The notes: generated by a model from the sequence alone, not told the origin. DNA of 64,000 nucleotides from JANQGH01 sp039177555 (GCA_039177555.1 JBCDFV010000005.1:1-64000); one strand, 5' to 3'; counted from the stretch's first letter, positions 8,480-18,243 are shown. Made by a program: numbers and translations.

Positions 8480-8863
8480 CTAGGCATCACCGGCAATCGC
8501 GATGCATTCGATCTCGACCCGTCCGCCCAGCGCCAGACCGCTTGCACCGAAGGCGCTGCGGGCCGGGTAGGGGCGGGTGAAATAGCTGGCATAGATCGCG
8601 TTGAACGCCGGCCAGTCCGCCATGTCGGCCAGCATGACCGTGCATTTGGCGATGTTGCGCATGCCCAGGCCATGCGCCTCCAGCGTGGTCTTGATGTTCT
8701 CCATCGTCTGCCGTGCCTCGGCTTCGATGCCGCCTGCGACCAGTTCCATGCGCCCGGGTATGATGCCCATCTGGCCTGACAGGTAGATGGTGTTGCCCAC
8801 GCGCACCGCCTCGGAGAAGGGCAGCGTGTCGGGCAGCAGGCTGCCTGAGTTCAGGAATTCCAT
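8480..8863 (-). CDS. RidA (YjgF/YER057c/UK114) family protein
   Basis: This 127-residue protein fits the RidA family in length and motifs: LPFSEAVRVGNTIYLSGQMG at the start, a central TMENIKTTLEAHG, and a conserved ARSAFGASGLALGGRVEIEC near the end. RidA proteins hydrolyse reactive enamine/imine intermediates from PLP enzymes or act in small-molecule catabolism. The usual catalytic-pocket Arg appears replaced or shifted (ARSAFG rather than PARxxV), so the exact subgroup is open. The ATG at 8863 gives the normal family N-terminus; the frame extends to 8980 without family-like residues. Confidence 0.88.
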   Translation of the reverse strand: MEFLNSGSLLPDTLPFSEAVRVGNTIYLSGQMGIIPGRMELVAGGIEAEARQTMENIKTTLEAHGLGMRNIAKCTVMLADMADWPAFNAIYASYFTRPYPARSAFGASGLALGGRVEIECIAIAGDA

Positions 8864-9022
8864 CGATCGGGGTCTCACGTGTCGCAATCGGTGCATCGGA
8901 GGTTGCACCGACCTTACAGCAGTTTCGAGAATATCAGGGCCCATATTAGTCTTGCCTGACTGGCCCGTCGGCGGCTGCAAAACGTGGCCGTTCGGCCGAG
9001 AGAACTCCTCCCGGGCTCGCGT

Positions 9023-9790
9023 TCAGATCAGCTTGTCATGAATGTGGGCCCTGTCGCCCCGGTAGATATCGACATCGCCGCGTCGCAAAACGCGACGTTG
9101 CGCCGAGTCTCCCGCGGCGGCCCGGCTTGTAATGAAATCGATGAGGGCGTCGAGTCGTTGAACCGCCATGTGCAGAACCGGCTCAAGCTGCTCGATGCCG
9201 CCATAGGCTGCGCAAAACAGCGTCAATCGGCGCCGCTGGGTCTGGATATCGCTGATCGGTGTGTCCGGATTGTCCGGCGCGGTTAGCGGTACGAAGCGAT
9301 AGGCGGCGTAAGCAACGTCCCACAGGCGCGGACCCGGCGCGGCGGTGTCAAAGTCTATGACGCCGACGGGACGCCGATCGCGGAAGACGATGTTGTAGGG
9401 CGCGAAATCGTTGTGACAGATCACCTCCGCCGGCTGGCGTGGGGCCAATTGCCACATCGCGGCCGATGGGGCGGTGAAACCCAAAGTGCTGTCGTGATAG
9501 CGCCGCAAAAGCGCTGCGATCTCCGTTAGCAGATGATCTTGCCAGGCCCAATCGGGCAGCGGGTAGTGCCCTGCATCGCCGTCAAGGTAACTGACGATTT
9601 CGCGCCCCTGGGCATCAAAGCCGGTCGGATCTGGGGCAAGCTGAAACCCGTTTCGTCGAACATGCCTCAGCAGCGCGTGGATCGTCGGCGTCCACGGTCC
9701 GGCCTGGCGGCGGACCGTTGACCCGACGCGAACGACCGGTGTGGCATTGCCGCCTTTCAGAGGACTCTCAGTGTCGGTGGTGTCTGTCAT
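9023..9790 (-). CDS. Phosphotransferase (APH/choline kinase-like)
   Basis: About 255 residues of the aminoglycoside phosphotransferase-like kinase fold. The catalytic loop HNDFAPYNIVF (Brenner HxDxxxxN motif) and the metal-binding DFDTAAPGPRLWDVAYA segment are both present. The N-terminal lobe is short, with no clear P-loop, as in several APH relatives that phosphorylate small hydroxylated compounds. The start is uncertain: ATGs at 9790, 9799 and 9847 are in frame. No antibiotic-resistance context is visible, so an aminoglycoside substrate should not be assumed. Confidence 0.75.
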   Translation of the reverse strand: MTDTTDTESPLKGGNATPVVRVGSTVRRQAGPWTPTIHALLRHVRRNGFQLAPDPTGFDAQGREIVSYLDGDAGHYPLPDWAWQDHLLTEIAALLRRYHDSTLGFTAPSAAMWQLAPRQPAEVICHNDFAPYNIVFRDRRPVGVIDFDTAAPGPRLWDVAYAAYRFVPLTAPDNPDTPISDIQTQRRRLTLFCAAYGGIEQLEPVLHMAVQRLDALIDFITSRAAAGDSAQRRVLRRGDVDIYRGDRAHIHDKLI

Positions 9791-9968
9791 CGATCCCATC
9801 TGGCGCCGTTTCGAACCCGAATGAGCGCAGGCTGGTTGCGTCGTCAAGGCTGAGGCATATCCTCTTGACCGTTCTGGATTTTCGTCAACGTCGAAACGGG
9901 ATGATTGTGGCTTATCACACGTCGAAACCGATAGCTGTCAGGGTAACCGGCTTGATTGGGGTTTGATC

Positions 9969-10625
9969 ATGCTGCTCGACGTGCAGGACGTTCACAAATC
10001 CTATCCGACCGAAGAGGGCGATTTGGCCGTCCTGCGCGGCGTGTCCCTGACCTTGGATGAGGGGCAGAGCCTGGCGCTGACCGGGGAGTCCGGGTCGGGC
10101 AAGAGCACGCTGTTGCATCTGGTGGCCGGCTTGGACCGGCCGACGTCCGGGCACATCGTGCTTGATGGTCGAGACCTGACGTCGCTTGACGATCGCGGGC
10201 GGGCCACGTTGCGGCGCGGGTCGGTCGGCCTGGTCTTTCAGCAGTTCAATCTGATCCCGTCGCTGACCGTCGCCCAAAACCTGGCCTTCCACGCGCGACT
10301 GGCCGATCGCCACGACGAGGGTTGGACAGGTCTGCTGGCCGATCGCCTCGGCCTGTCGGGGCATTTGGCGCGCTATCCGGAACAACTTTCCGGCGGCCAG
10401 CAGCAGCGCGTCGCCATTGGCCGAACCCTGGCGGCACGGCCCCGGCTCGTGCTGGCCGACGAACCAACGGGCAATTTGGACGAAGATAGCGGCGATCGGG
10501 TCCTCGACCTGATGCTGGAATTGGTCGCGGAGGCCGGCGCCGCCTTGTTGATGGTGACCCACTCAAGGCGGCTCGCCGCGCGACTGGACCGGCAACTCAC
10601 CCTGGACCACGGGCTAATCGCATGA
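9969..10625 (+). CDS. ABC ATPase, LolD/MacB type (AttE-like)
   Basis: This 218-residue ATPase of the type-VII/LolD group has Walker A GESGSGKST, Q-loop VFQQFNLIPSL, signature LSGGQQQRV, Walker B LVLADEPTGNLD and the switch His in MVTHS. It overlaps the following FtsX-type permease gene by 4 bp (ATGA). Together with the lipocalin-like third gene the set matches the AttEFGH arrangement first named in Agrobacterium. These mechanotransducing ABC proteins act on envelope lipoproteins or lipids rather than import solutes (family knowledge). A TTG two codons upstream is also possible as start. Confidence 0.9.
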   Translation: MLLDVQDVHKSYPTEEGDLAVLRGVSLTLDEGQSLALTGESGSGKSTLLHLVAGLDRPTSGHIVLDGRDLTSLDDRGRATLRRGSVGLVFQQFNLIPSLTVAQNLAFHARLADRHDEGWTGLLADRLGLSGHLARYPEQLSGGQQQRVAIGRTLAARPRLVLADEPTGNLDEDSGDRVLDLMLELVAEAGAALLMVTHSRRLAARLDRQLTLDHGLIA

Positions 10626-13021
10626 TCCGGGCGGCATTGTCGGCTCTTCTGTCTCACTGGTGGCGCCATAAGGTGCAACTGGCGGCCCTGATGATCGGGC
10701 TGGCCCTGGCCACGGGCCTGTGGACGGGTGTCCAGGCGATCAATCAGGAGGCGCGCTCCAGCTACGACGCGGCCGCATCGGTGCTGGGCCAGGACCAGCT
10801 TGACCGGCTGCAGCGGGCCGACGGCGCGTTGATCGCGCCGGAGGCTTTCGTCGACCTGCGCCGCGCCGGCTGGCTGGTTTCCCCGGTCGTCGAGGGCGAG
10901 GCAAGGATCGGGGGCGTCCGCCTGCGCATCTTAGGGATCGACCCGCTGACGGCGCCACCGGCAGCCGCTGCCGTGGACCTGACCGGCGACGGCGATCTGG
11001 CGGCCTTCATCGGCGACGATAGGTTGGTTTTCATCAATCCCGAAACCGCCGGCAGGCTGCCGTCCGATCCCCTGACCGTCCGCCTGTCGGACGATCTTCC
11101 TCCCGGCGTGGCGATCGCCGATATCTCGACCGCCTGGTCGCTGTTGGACATGGAGGGCTTTTCTCATCTTCTGCTGTGGCCGGAACAGCCGTATGACGTT
11201 CCGCCGTTCGAAGACGCAGCACCCGATCTCGTCCGGATCGCCGCGGATGGCGCGAGCGATGTCGGCCGTCTCACCGGCAGCTTTCACCTGAACCTGACGG
11301 CGTTCGGCCTGCTTTCATTCGTGGTTGGCTTGTTCATCGTCCATGCGGCCGTCGGCCTTGCCTTCGAACAGCGGCGGCCGATGTTCCGCACCCTGCGCGC
11401 GCTGGGTCTGCCGGCACGGCATCTTGTCGCCTTGCTGGGTGGCGAGATGCTGATCCTCGCAGTCATCGGCGGCGCGCTCGGCATTGTGGTCGGTTATTTT
11501 GTCGCCGCGACCCTGCTGCCCGACGTGGCGGCCACCTTGCGTGGCCTTTACGGGGCGGAGGTCTCGGGCACCCTGCGGCTCGATCCGGGGTGGATTTTGG
11601 CCGGCTTTGCCATCGCGCTGGTCGGTACCGCGGTTGCGTCCGCCCAAAGCCTCTGGCGGTTGGCGCGCCTGCCTGTGCTGGCACCGGCCCAGCCGCGTGC
11701 CTGGTCCATGGCCACGTCTCGTAGCCTGGCTCTTCAGGCCGGGCTCGGGTGTGCCCTGTTGCTCGTTGCCGCCATTTTGGCCCTGTTTGGTCATGGTCTG
11801 CTGTCGGGTTTTACGATTCTGGCCACGTTGCTGTTGGGCGCCGCTCTCCTGCTGCCGGCGGTGTTGATGGCCCTGCTGAAGCTTGGTGCCAGCTTTGCTC
11901 AGAGGCCCTTGGCGGAGTGGCTCTGGGCCGACACGCGCCAGCAGGTTCCCGGCCTGTCGCTGGCGCTGATGGCCCTGTTACTGGCGTTGGCGGCCAGCAT
12001 CGGCGTGGGCACCATGGTGTCGTCGTTTCGGCTGACCTTCACCGACTGGCTGGACCAGCGCCTGGCGTCGGAACTCTATGTCACGGCCAGCACGGAGGAG
12101 GAGGCGGAAAGGCTGCGCAGCTTTTTGGCGCCCCTGGCCGACACCGTGCTGCCGATCCGATCGGTCGAGGCGCGGGTTGCCGGCGCCCCGGGGGAGATCT
12201 ACGGCATCGTCGATCACGCCACCTATCGGGACCATTGGCCCCTGCTGCAAGGCCAGGACGAGACCTGGGACCGCATCGCGGCCAGCGACGGTGCCTTGAT
12301 CAACGAGCAGCTTCATCGCCGTGCCGGCCTCTCGATCGGCGACACGGTCACGCTGCCGAACGGCTGGTCGGAGACGGTGGTCGGCGTCTATTCGGATTAC
12401 GGCAACCCGACGGGTCAGGTGATTGTCGGCTTGGATGCGCTGGTCGATCGCTATCCGGATCTTGCGCGGCTGCGTCACGCGGTGCGGATCTCACCCGATG
12501 ACGCGCCCGCGCTGGCCGATCGCATCCGCGACGAGTTCGGCGTCACGATGCGTGTTATCAATCAGGACGAGGTCAAGCGCCTGTCGCTGGACGTCTTTGA
12601 GCGGACCTTCCTGGTCACTGGGGCGTTAACCGTGCTGACGCTGGGCGTCGCCGCCTTTGCCATCCTTACCAGCCTGCTGACGCTTGCTGCCATGCGGCTG
12701 CCGCAACTGGCGCCGGTCTGGGCCCTGGGCCTGACCCGACGGCGACTGGCCTGGATCGAGCTGGCTCGCGCGGTCCTGCTGGCGCTGCTAACCTGGCTTG
12801 TTGCCGTGCCGCTTGGCCTGCTGCTGGCGTGGCTGCTGCTCGCGATCGTCAATGTCGAGGCCTTTGGCTGGCGCCTGCCGCTCTTTGTGTTCCCGCTCGA
12901 TTGGCTGGCCCTTGCCCTGTGGGCCACGCTGGCCGCCGCGCTGGCGGCTGCCTGGCCGGCCTGGCGGCTGGCGCGCATCCCGCCCGCCCGACTGCTTCAG
13001 GTGTTCGCCCATGAGCGTTAG
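10622..13021 (+). CDS. FtsX-like ABC permease, 799 aa (AttFG-like)
   Basis: This 799-residue inner-membrane protein has two FtsX-type units. A first transmembrane helix (about 15-35) and a periplasmic domain (about 40-215) are followed by three helices near 225-345. A second set begins near 375, with another periplasmic domain (about 475-660) and three C-terminal helices. The duplicated topology fits a fusion of AttF and AttG or a LolC/E-like duplication. It overlaps its ATPase by 4 bp and the AttH-like gene by 11 bp, so the three are one translational unit. Confidence 0.88.
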   Translation: MIRAALSALLSHWWRHKVQLAALMIGLALATGLWTGVQAINQEARSSYDAAASVLGQDQLDRLQRADGALIAPEAFVDLRRAGWLVSPVVEGEARIGGVRLRILGIDPLTAPPAAAAVDLTGDGDLAAFIGDDRLVFINPETAGRLPSDPLTVRLSDDLPPGVAIADISTAWSLLDMEGFSHLLLWPEQPYDVPPFEDAAPDLVRIAADGASDVGRLTGSFHLNLTAFGLLSFVVGLFIVHAAVGLAFEQRRPMFRTLRALGLPARHLVALLGGEMLILAVIGGALGIVVGYFVAATLLPDVAATLRGLYGAEVSGTLRLDPGWILAGFAIALVGTAVASAQSLWRLARLPVLAPAQPRAWSMATSRSLALQAGLGCALLLVAAILALFGHGLLSGFTILATLLLGAALLLPAVLMALLKLGASFAQRPLAEWLWADTRQQVPGLSLALMALLLALAASIGVGTMVSSFRLTFTDWLDQRLASELYVTASTEEEAERLRSFLAPLADTVLPIRSVEARVAGAPGEIYGIVDHATYRDHWPLLQGQDETWDRIAASDGALINEQLHRRAGLSIGDTVTLPNGWSETVVGVYSDYGNPTGQVIVGLDALVDRYPDLARLRHAVRISPDDAPALADRIRDEFGVTMRVINQDEVKRLSLDVFERTFLVTGALTVLTLGVAAFAILTSLLTLAAMRLPQLAPVWALGLTRRRLAWIELARAVLLALLTWLVAVPLGLLLAWLLLAIVNVEAFGWRLPLFVFPLDWLALALWATLAAALAAAWPAWRLARIPPARLLQVFAHER

Positions 13022-14075
13022 AGCCGCCCTCATCGCGTTTCTGCTGCTGGTCAATTCGGCCCAGGGGCAAGGCTTTGCCGATCTAGGCCGGGATGCGGAG
13101 GGCTTTGCCGTGCCGGTGCCAGACACCGCGTTCGACTTTCCGCGCGACCACGGAGCGCACCCCGAATACCGGATCGAATGGTGGTATCTGACGGCGACCC
13201 TGACCGGCGCGGATGGCCGCGACTACGGTCTGCAATGGACCCTGTTTCGTTCCGCCCTGCGCCCGGAAGGCGGCGAAGGCTGGGGAGACACGCCGCAGAT
13301 CTGGATGGGCCATGCTGGCCTGACCACGCCAGACGCGCATTTTGTCGCCGAGCGGCTGTCGCGGGGCGGCATCGGCCAGGCGGGTGTCACGATCGATCCG
13401 TTCGCCGCCTGGATCGACGATTGGCGCATGGAAAGCCAGGCGGAAGACGGGGCCGACGCGCTCTCCGCCCTGACGCTCACCGCCCGTGGCCAGGATTTCG
13501 CCTATGACCTCACCCTGACGGCCAACGGGCCGATCGTCCCGCAGGGCGACAATGGCTATTCGGTCAAGTCGGCCTCGGGCCAGGCGAGCTATTACTATTC
13601 CCAGCCCTTCTACGAAGTCGCGGGCGTGCTCGACCTGCCGGACGGCCCCATCGACGTCGCCGGGCAGGCGTGGCTCGACCGGGAATGGTCGTCCCAGCCC
13701 TTGGAAGCCGACCAGACCGGCTGGGACTGGTTCTCGCTGCACTTCGATGATGGCGCCAAGCTGATGGGCTTTGGGCTGCGCCAGGAGGACGGTGACGTCT
13801 ACACCTCCGCCACGTGGATCGAACCGGACGGCGCACCGACACCGTATGGCGATGGCGCCCTGATCCTGACGCCTTTGGCTACCGAAGAGGTTGCGGGCCG
13901 CGAGGTTCCCGTCGAATGGCGCCTGGAACTGCCCGACCGGGGCATCGACATCGAGACGCGCCCGCTGAACCCGCAAAGCTGGATGGACACGCTGTTCCCC
14001 TATTGGGAGGGCCCGATCCGCTTTTCCGGCAGCCATGAGGGCAGGGGTTATCTGGAGATGACCGGCTATCAGTGA
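13011..14075 (+). CDS. AttH-like secreted lipocalin (CrtC N-domain) protein
   Basis: This 354-residue exported protein has a short signal peptide (ending near SAQG-QGF). The body is the double-lipocalin fold of the CrtC/AttH family, with the family signatures RIEWWYLTATL, GHAGLT and WLDREWSSQPL in the expected order. Members include carotenoid 1,2-hydratase and AttH. With an FtsX-type ABC unit upstream and no carotenoid genes, AttH is the right analogue. The role is probably envelope lipid or lipoprotein handling (inference). The ATG at 13011 lies inside the permease gene, which implies coupling. Confidence 0.87.
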   Translation: MSVRAALIAFLLLVNSAQGQGFADLGRDAEGFAVPVPDTAFDFPRDHGAHPEYRIEWWYLTATLTGADGRDYGLQWTLFRSALRPEGGEGWGDTPQIWMGHAGLTTPDAHFVAERLSRGGIGQAGVTIDPFAAWIDDWRMESQAEDGADALSALTLTARGQDFAYDLTLTANGPIVPQGDNGYSVKSASGQASYYYSQPFYEVAGVLDLPDGPIDVAGQAWLDREWSSQPLEADQTGWDWFSLHFDDGAKLMGFGLRQEDGDVYTSATWIEPDGAPTPYGDGALILTPLATEEVAGREVPVEWRLELPDRGIDIETRPLNPQSWMDTLFPYWEGPIRFSGSHEGRGYLEMTGYQ

Positions 14076-14181
14076 TCGCGACCGACCGCGTCCTGCATGC
14101 CGGAGCCCTCGACATTTCCGTTCGCCGGCGCGCCTGACGATGTAGGATCGTCGGCCGCCGCACGGACAGGAGAGATCAACA

Positions 14182-15993
14182 ATGCCCGCCGACGAAGCCG
14201 CCAGGCCCAAGCTTCGCAGCCAGCTCTGGTTCGACAACCCGGACAATCCGGGCATGACCGCGCTTTACATCGAGCGCTATCTGAATTTCGGCCTGACGCG
14301 GGGAGAGCTGCAGTCGGGCAAGCCGATCATCGGTATCGCGCAAACCGGGTCGGACCTGTCACCCTGCAACCGCCACCATCTCGACCTGGCCAAACGGGTG
14401 CGCGAGGGCATCGTCTCGGCCGGCGGCATTTGCTTTGAGTTTCCGGTGCATCCGATCCAGGAGACAGGCAAGCGCCCGACGGCGGCTTTGGACCGCAATC
14501 TCGCCTATCTCGGCCTGGTCGAGACCTTGTTCGGCTACCCGATCGACGGCGTCGTCCTGACCACCGGCTGCGACAAGACCACCCCGGCCTGCCTGATGGC
14601 GGCGGCGACGGTGAACCTGCCCGCGATCGTGCTGTCCGGCGGGCCGATGCTGAACGGCTATTGGCACGGTCAGCGCACCGGCTCCGGCACCGTGGTGTGG
14701 GAGGCGCGTGAGCGTTTAGCGGCCGGCGAGATCGACTATGAGCAGTTCATGGAGATCGTGGCGTCGTCCGCGCCCTCGATCGGCCATTGCAACACCATGG
14801 GCACGGCATCGACCATGAATGCGCTGGCTGAGGCTCTCGGCATGTCGCTGCCCGGCTGTGCCGCCATCCCGGCCCCCTATCGCGAGCGGGGCCAGATGGC
14901 CTACGAGACCGGCCGGCGGGCGGTCGAGCTGGTTTGGGAAGACCTGAAACCCAGCGACATCATGACCCGCGCCGCCTTTGAAAACGCCATCCTGGTCAAC
15001 TCCGCCATCGGCGGGTCTACGAACGCTCCGATCCATCTCAACGCCATCGCCCGGCATCTCGGCGTGACGCTGACCAATGACGACTGGCAGGCGATCGGGC
15101 TCGATATCCCGCTGTTGGCCAACATCCAGCCGGCGGGCACCTATCTGGCGGAGGAATTCCACCGCGCCGGCGGCGTGCCTGCCGTGGTTGCCGAACTGAT
15201 GCGCCAGGTCAAGCTCCGCGAGCGGGCCATGACGGTCAGCGGCCGCACCATAGGCGAGAATTGCCGCGAGGCGGATATCGACGATGACGACGTGATCCGC
15301 CGCTATGACAATCCGCTGCAGGCGCGGGCCGGCTTCATCAACCTGAAGGGCAACCTGTTCGACAGCGCGATCATGAAGACCAGCGTGATTTCCGATGAGT
15401 TTCGCGCCCGCTACCTGTCGAACCCGGACGATCCAGACGCTTTCGAGGGTGAGGCGGTCGTATTCGAAGGGCCTGAGGACTATCACGACCGCATCGACGA
15501 CCCCGCGCTGGGTATCGACGAGCACACCATGCTGTTCATCCGGGGCGCCGGGCCGATCGGCTATCCCGGCGGTGCGGAGGTCGTGAACATGCGCCCGCCG
15601 GCCCATCTTCTGGAACGCGGCGTGCACGCGCTGCCCTGCATTGGCGACGGGCGTCAGTCCGGCACCTCCGGCTCGCCGTCCATCCTGAACGCGGTGCCGG
15701 AGGCGGCCTTGAACGGTGGTCTGGCCCTGCTGCAAACCGGCGACCGGGTACGGATCGATCTCAAGGCCTGTCGCGCCGACATCCTGGTCGACGACGACGA
15801 GCTTTCGCGACGGCGCACGGCGCTGATGGCCAAGGGCGGCTTCAAGATCCCGGATCACCAGACACCCTGGCAGGAAATCCAACGCCAGCACGTCGCGCAG
15901 TTTGATGAGGGCATGGTATTGAAATCGGCAATCAACTACCGCGATGTCGCGCACAAGAACGGTCCTTTGACCGTGCCGCGCCATAACCATTGA
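14182..15993 (+). CDS. IlvD/Edd-family dehydratase, probably sugar-acid dehydratase
   Basis: This is a 603-residue Fe-S dehydratase. Cluster and active-site motifs are TTGCDKTTPA (residues about 130), GHCNTMGTAST (about 198) and the C-terminal GTSGSPSILN loop. Dihydroxy-acid dehydratase, phosphogluconate dehydratase and pentonate dehydratases share these. The GHCNTMGTAST form and the absence of branched-chain genes favour a sugar-acid (arabinonate/xylonate-type) dehydratase giving 2-keto-3-deoxy acids. The ribosome site AGGAG lies before the ATG. A 2-hydroxyacid dehydrogenase follows after 24 bp, consistent with sugar-acid metabolism. Confidence 0.85.
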   Translation: MPADEAARPKLRSQLWFDNPDNPGMTALYIERYLNFGLTRGELQSGKPIIGIAQTGSDLSPCNRHHLDLAKRVREGIVSAGGICFEFPVHPIQETGKRPTAALDRNLAYLGLVETLFGYPIDGVVLTTGCDKTTPACLMAAATVNLPAIVLSGGPMLNGYWHGQRTGSGTVVWEARERLAAGEIDYEQFMEIVASSAPSIGHCNTMGTASTMNALAEALGMSLPGCAAIPAPYRERGQMAYETGRRAVELVWEDLKPSDIMTRAAFENAILVNSAIGGSTNAPIHLNAIARHLGVTLTNDDWQAIGLDIPLLANIQPAGTYLAEEFHRAGGVPAVVAELMRQVKLRERAMTVSGRTIGENCREADIDDDDVIRRYDNPLQARAGFINLKGNLFDSAIMKTSVISDEFRARYLSNPDDPDAFEGEAVVFEGPEDYHDRIDDPALGIDEHTMLFIRGAGPIGYPGGAEVVNMRPPAHLLERGVHALPCIGDGRQSGTSGSPSILNAVPEAALNGGLALLQTGDRVRIDLKACRADILVDDDELSRRRTALMAKGGFKIPDHQTPWQEIQRQHVAQFDEGMVLKSAINYRDVAHKNGPLTVPRHNH

Positions 15994-16017
15994 CGACGGA
16001 GATAGAGGGCAGTTGGC

Positions 16018-16956
16018 GTGACCATCGATGTGCTGATGACGGTATCGTTCCTGCCGTCCTGTGAAGAGGCGTTGGACCGGACCTACACGCTTCACCGGCT
16101 TTGGCAGCAGGCGGATGCGCAAGACTTCCTTGAACGATCCGGCCGGGGCATCCGCGCCATGGCGACCGATGGGGCCTTCGGCTGCCCCGCCTGGGTGATG
16201 GACCTGTTGCCCGACCTGGAAATCATCGGCAACTTCGGCGTCGGCTATGACTCGGTCGACATCCCGGCCGCCAAGGACAGAGGCATCGTCGTTACCAACA
16301 CGCCCGACGTGCTGAACGACGCCGTGGCGGAAATGGCTGTCGGTCTGATGTTGGCGCTGGGCCGTCAAATCGCGGCGGCCGACCGGTTCATACGCGCCGG
16401 CCGCTGGCTCGACGGCAATTACCCGTTAACGCGGGAGTTTCGGGGCAGCACGGTCGGGATCGTCGGGCTCGGCCGTATCGGCAAGGAAATCGCAGTGCGC
16501 GCCAGCGCGATGAAGGCGACCGTGGTCTATCACGGCAGGACGCAGCAACCGGGCGTTCCGTACCGCTATTTCGCCGATCTGGCTACGATGGCCGCCGAGT
16601 GCGATTGGCTCGTCATTGCCGTCCCAGGCGGGGCGGGTACAGAGGGGCTGGTGTCGCGCGACGTGCTGGCGGCCCTCGGGCCCGACGGCATGGTCGTGAA
16701 TGTCGCCCGCGGCTCCGTCATCGACCAGCACGCGTTGGTCGAGATGCTGCAATCGGGCGCGCTGGGCGGCGCCGCGCTCGACGTCTTTGCCGACGAGCCC
16801 AACGTGCCGCCGGGCCTGTTCGGCATGGACCATGTCGTGCTGTCGCCGCACGTGGCCAGCGCGACCCACCGCACAAGATGGGAAATGGGCGATCTCGTCG
16901 TCCGGAACCTGGCCGCCCATTTCGCCGGGGACAGCCTGCTGACGCCGGTTACTTGA
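16018..16956 (+). CDS. D-2-hydroxyacid dehydrogenase (glyoxylate/hydroxypyruvate reductase-like)
   Basis: This 312-residue NAD(P)-dependent dehydrogenase has a catalytic domain of D-2-hydroxyacid type (IGNFGVGYDSVDI, NTPDVLNDAVAEMAVGLML). The Rossmann motif is GIVGLGRIGKEIA, the active-site Arg lies in NVARGSVID, the Glu in DVFADEPNVP, and the His in SPHVASATH. The start is GTG. It lies 24 bp downstream of the dehydratase gene and is probably co-transcribed; reduction of a keto acid from that pathway is a fair guess. The end overlaps the convergent cupin gene by 8 bp. Confidence 0.88.
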   Translation: MTIDVLMTVSFLPSCEEALDRTYTLHRLWQQADAQDFLERSGRGIRAMATDGAFGCPAWVMDLLPDLEIIGNFGVGYDSVDIPAAKDRGIVVTNTPDVLNDAVAEMAVGLMLALGRQIAAADRFIRAGRWLDGNYPLTREFRGSTVGIVGLGRIGKEIAVRASAMKATVVYHGRTQQPGVPYRYFADLATMAAECDWLVIAVPGGAGTEGLVSRDVLAALGPDGMVVNVARGSVIDQHALVEMLQSGALGGAALDVFADEPNVPPGLFGMDHVVLSPHVASATHRTRWEMGDLVVRNLAAHFAGDSLLTPVT

Positions 16957-17512
16957 CCGTCTGATTTGCCGAACCTGGCGCCCGCGCGCCGACGGAGGCG
17001 AGCCAGTGTCGCCGCTCGCGCGCCAGACGTCGCAGTGCCGCGAACGGCGGCTCGTCCGCCTTCACCGAGCTGTTTGCCGCCGGTGCCCCCGGTGCCGCCG
17101 TTTCTGCCGGCATCTCGCCGCCATCGGGGCCGTACATGACAACCCAGGTCTCGAAATCGTCGGTGAAGTTCTCGAACCGGTGAACCGCGCCCGCCGGGGC
17201 GAAGATCGCATCGCCGGGGCCGAACGGAAGCCGCGCCAGCGCGTCCTCGCTGTCGCCGATGGCAAAGGTGCCCGAGCCGGCGACGACGACGTAAACCTCG
17301 TCCTGCTCATGCGCCGGCTGGTGATCGACGCCGCGCGGTTGATAGAGAAAAAGCTTCAGCGTGCCGCGTTCCCGCATGAGCGCCGCCGGCAGCCCGAAAG
17401 GGGCGGTGCCGTCGGCGAGACCGTCATGGATGGCGCGGCGTGCGTTGTGGATTTGCGTCACTGATCCAGGCGTGATTGCGCCTGGTCGAGGACTGACAGA
17501 GGCCGAGGCCAT
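16949..17512 (-). CDS. Cupin-domain protein
   Basis: This 187-residue protein has a single cupin barrel at about 45-130. Motif 1 is seen around DHQPAHEQDEVYVVVAGSGTF (two His, Glu) and motif 2 around FAPAGAVHRFENF, so a divalent-metal site is complete. Such proteins range from sugar-acid isomerases to dioxygenases; the activity cannot be assigned. The start at 17512 is supported by AAGGAG seven bases upstream. The frame runs open far beyond it (to 18415), but that extension is antisense-type noise. It converges with the dehydrogenase gene with an 8 bp overlap. Confidence 0.8.
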   Translation of the reverse strand: MASASVSPRPGAITPGSVTQIHNARRAIHDGLADGTAPFGLPAALMRERGTLKLFLYQPRGVDHQPAHEQDEVYVVVAGSGTFAIGDSEDALARLPFGPGDAIFAPAGAVHRFENFTDDFETWVVMYGPDGGEMPAETAAPGAPAANSSVKADEPPFAALRRLARERRHWLASVGARAPGSANQTVK

Positions 17513-17709
17513 TTCTGGCTCCTTAATGAGATCCGAACGTGCTGCAGGAATACGAACACTGTCCCGCTCACGGATATGTCGCGACCAAGTGGTCCCAGAC
17601 AAGAACCACATGAGCTGCAAGTAGTAGGTCCAATCTGAGTGGGGCCGAGCGCGCGAGGCCCCAAAAAAGGTCGAACTGGCGCGCTGGCCGAGCCTCTCGA
17701 GCCATCTGG

Positions 17710-18243
17710 TCAGCCCTGCTGTGGGGAGGTTCGCAGGTCGCGCAGAAAGCTGTCCACCGCCGCCCCGCTGGTTAAGTGAACGACGCGCACATGTGGGGGC
17801 GGGGCCTCGGCCATGGCCTGAATCTTGGCGCGGCTCTGTCGCCGGGTACGCCAGATATAGGCCAGAAAGCGCAGCATCTCGATATTCACGCGTTCCGGAC
17901 AGCCATCCGGAAGGTCCGGCCGGCTGCGCCCGCGATAGCGGAGCGTGCGCCTTATGACCCGCCACAAGCGGAGCGACACCGGCAAGTCGAGCCAGATAAG
18001 GGTATCGGCCCGCGCGAGACGTTCCGCGTAGGTCCGCGAATGCCCGCCTTCGAAGATCCAGGCCTCGCGCCCATGCACCTCGCGGGTCAGGCGGTCCTTC
18101 TCGGACTTGGGCCGCTCGACCCATCCGGGCAGGTGATGGATATGGTCCATGTGAAAGACCGGCAACCCGGTCAGGGGGCCGAGCGCACGGGCAAGGGTGC
18201 TTTTGCCCGACCCTGGCCCGCCGACGATCATCACGCGCTTCAT
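17710..18243 (-). CDS. P-loop kinase, adenylate-kinase/topology-modulation-protein-like
   Basis: This 177-residue NTPase begins MKRVMIVGGPGSGKST (Walker A). It continues with the DHIHHLPGW segment, WIFEGGHSRTY and LIWLDLPVSLRLWRVIRRT, a pattern typical of the AAA_17/FlaR-like topology-modulation proteins. These are small nucleotide kinase-fold proteins whose substrate is unknown. The start at 18243 was selected because the P-loop normally begins within the first ten residues; an ATG at 18267 is also in frame. It is divergent from the VOC gene. Confidence 0.82.
   Translation of the reverse strand: MKRVMIVGGPGSGKSTLARALGPLTGLPVFHMDHIHHLPGWVERPKSEKDRLTREVHGREAWIFEGGHSRTYAERLARADTLIWLDLPVSLRLWRVIRRTLRYRGRSRPDLPDGCPERVNIEMLRFLAYIWRTRRQSRAKIQAMAEAPPPHVRVVHLTSGAAVDSFLRDLRTSPQQG

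Noticed and set aside
13011..14075. Carotenoid 1,2-hydratase (CrtC)
   Set aside because: Same fold, but no carotenoid genes nearby, while an FtsX-type ABC unit overlaps it as in AttEFGH.
14716..16368. 550-codon open frame antisense to the dehydratase gene
   Set aside because: It is the mirror of a well-recognised IlvD/Edd gene; long antisense frames are expected in GC-rich DNA, and its sequence is His/Arg/Gly-rich noise.
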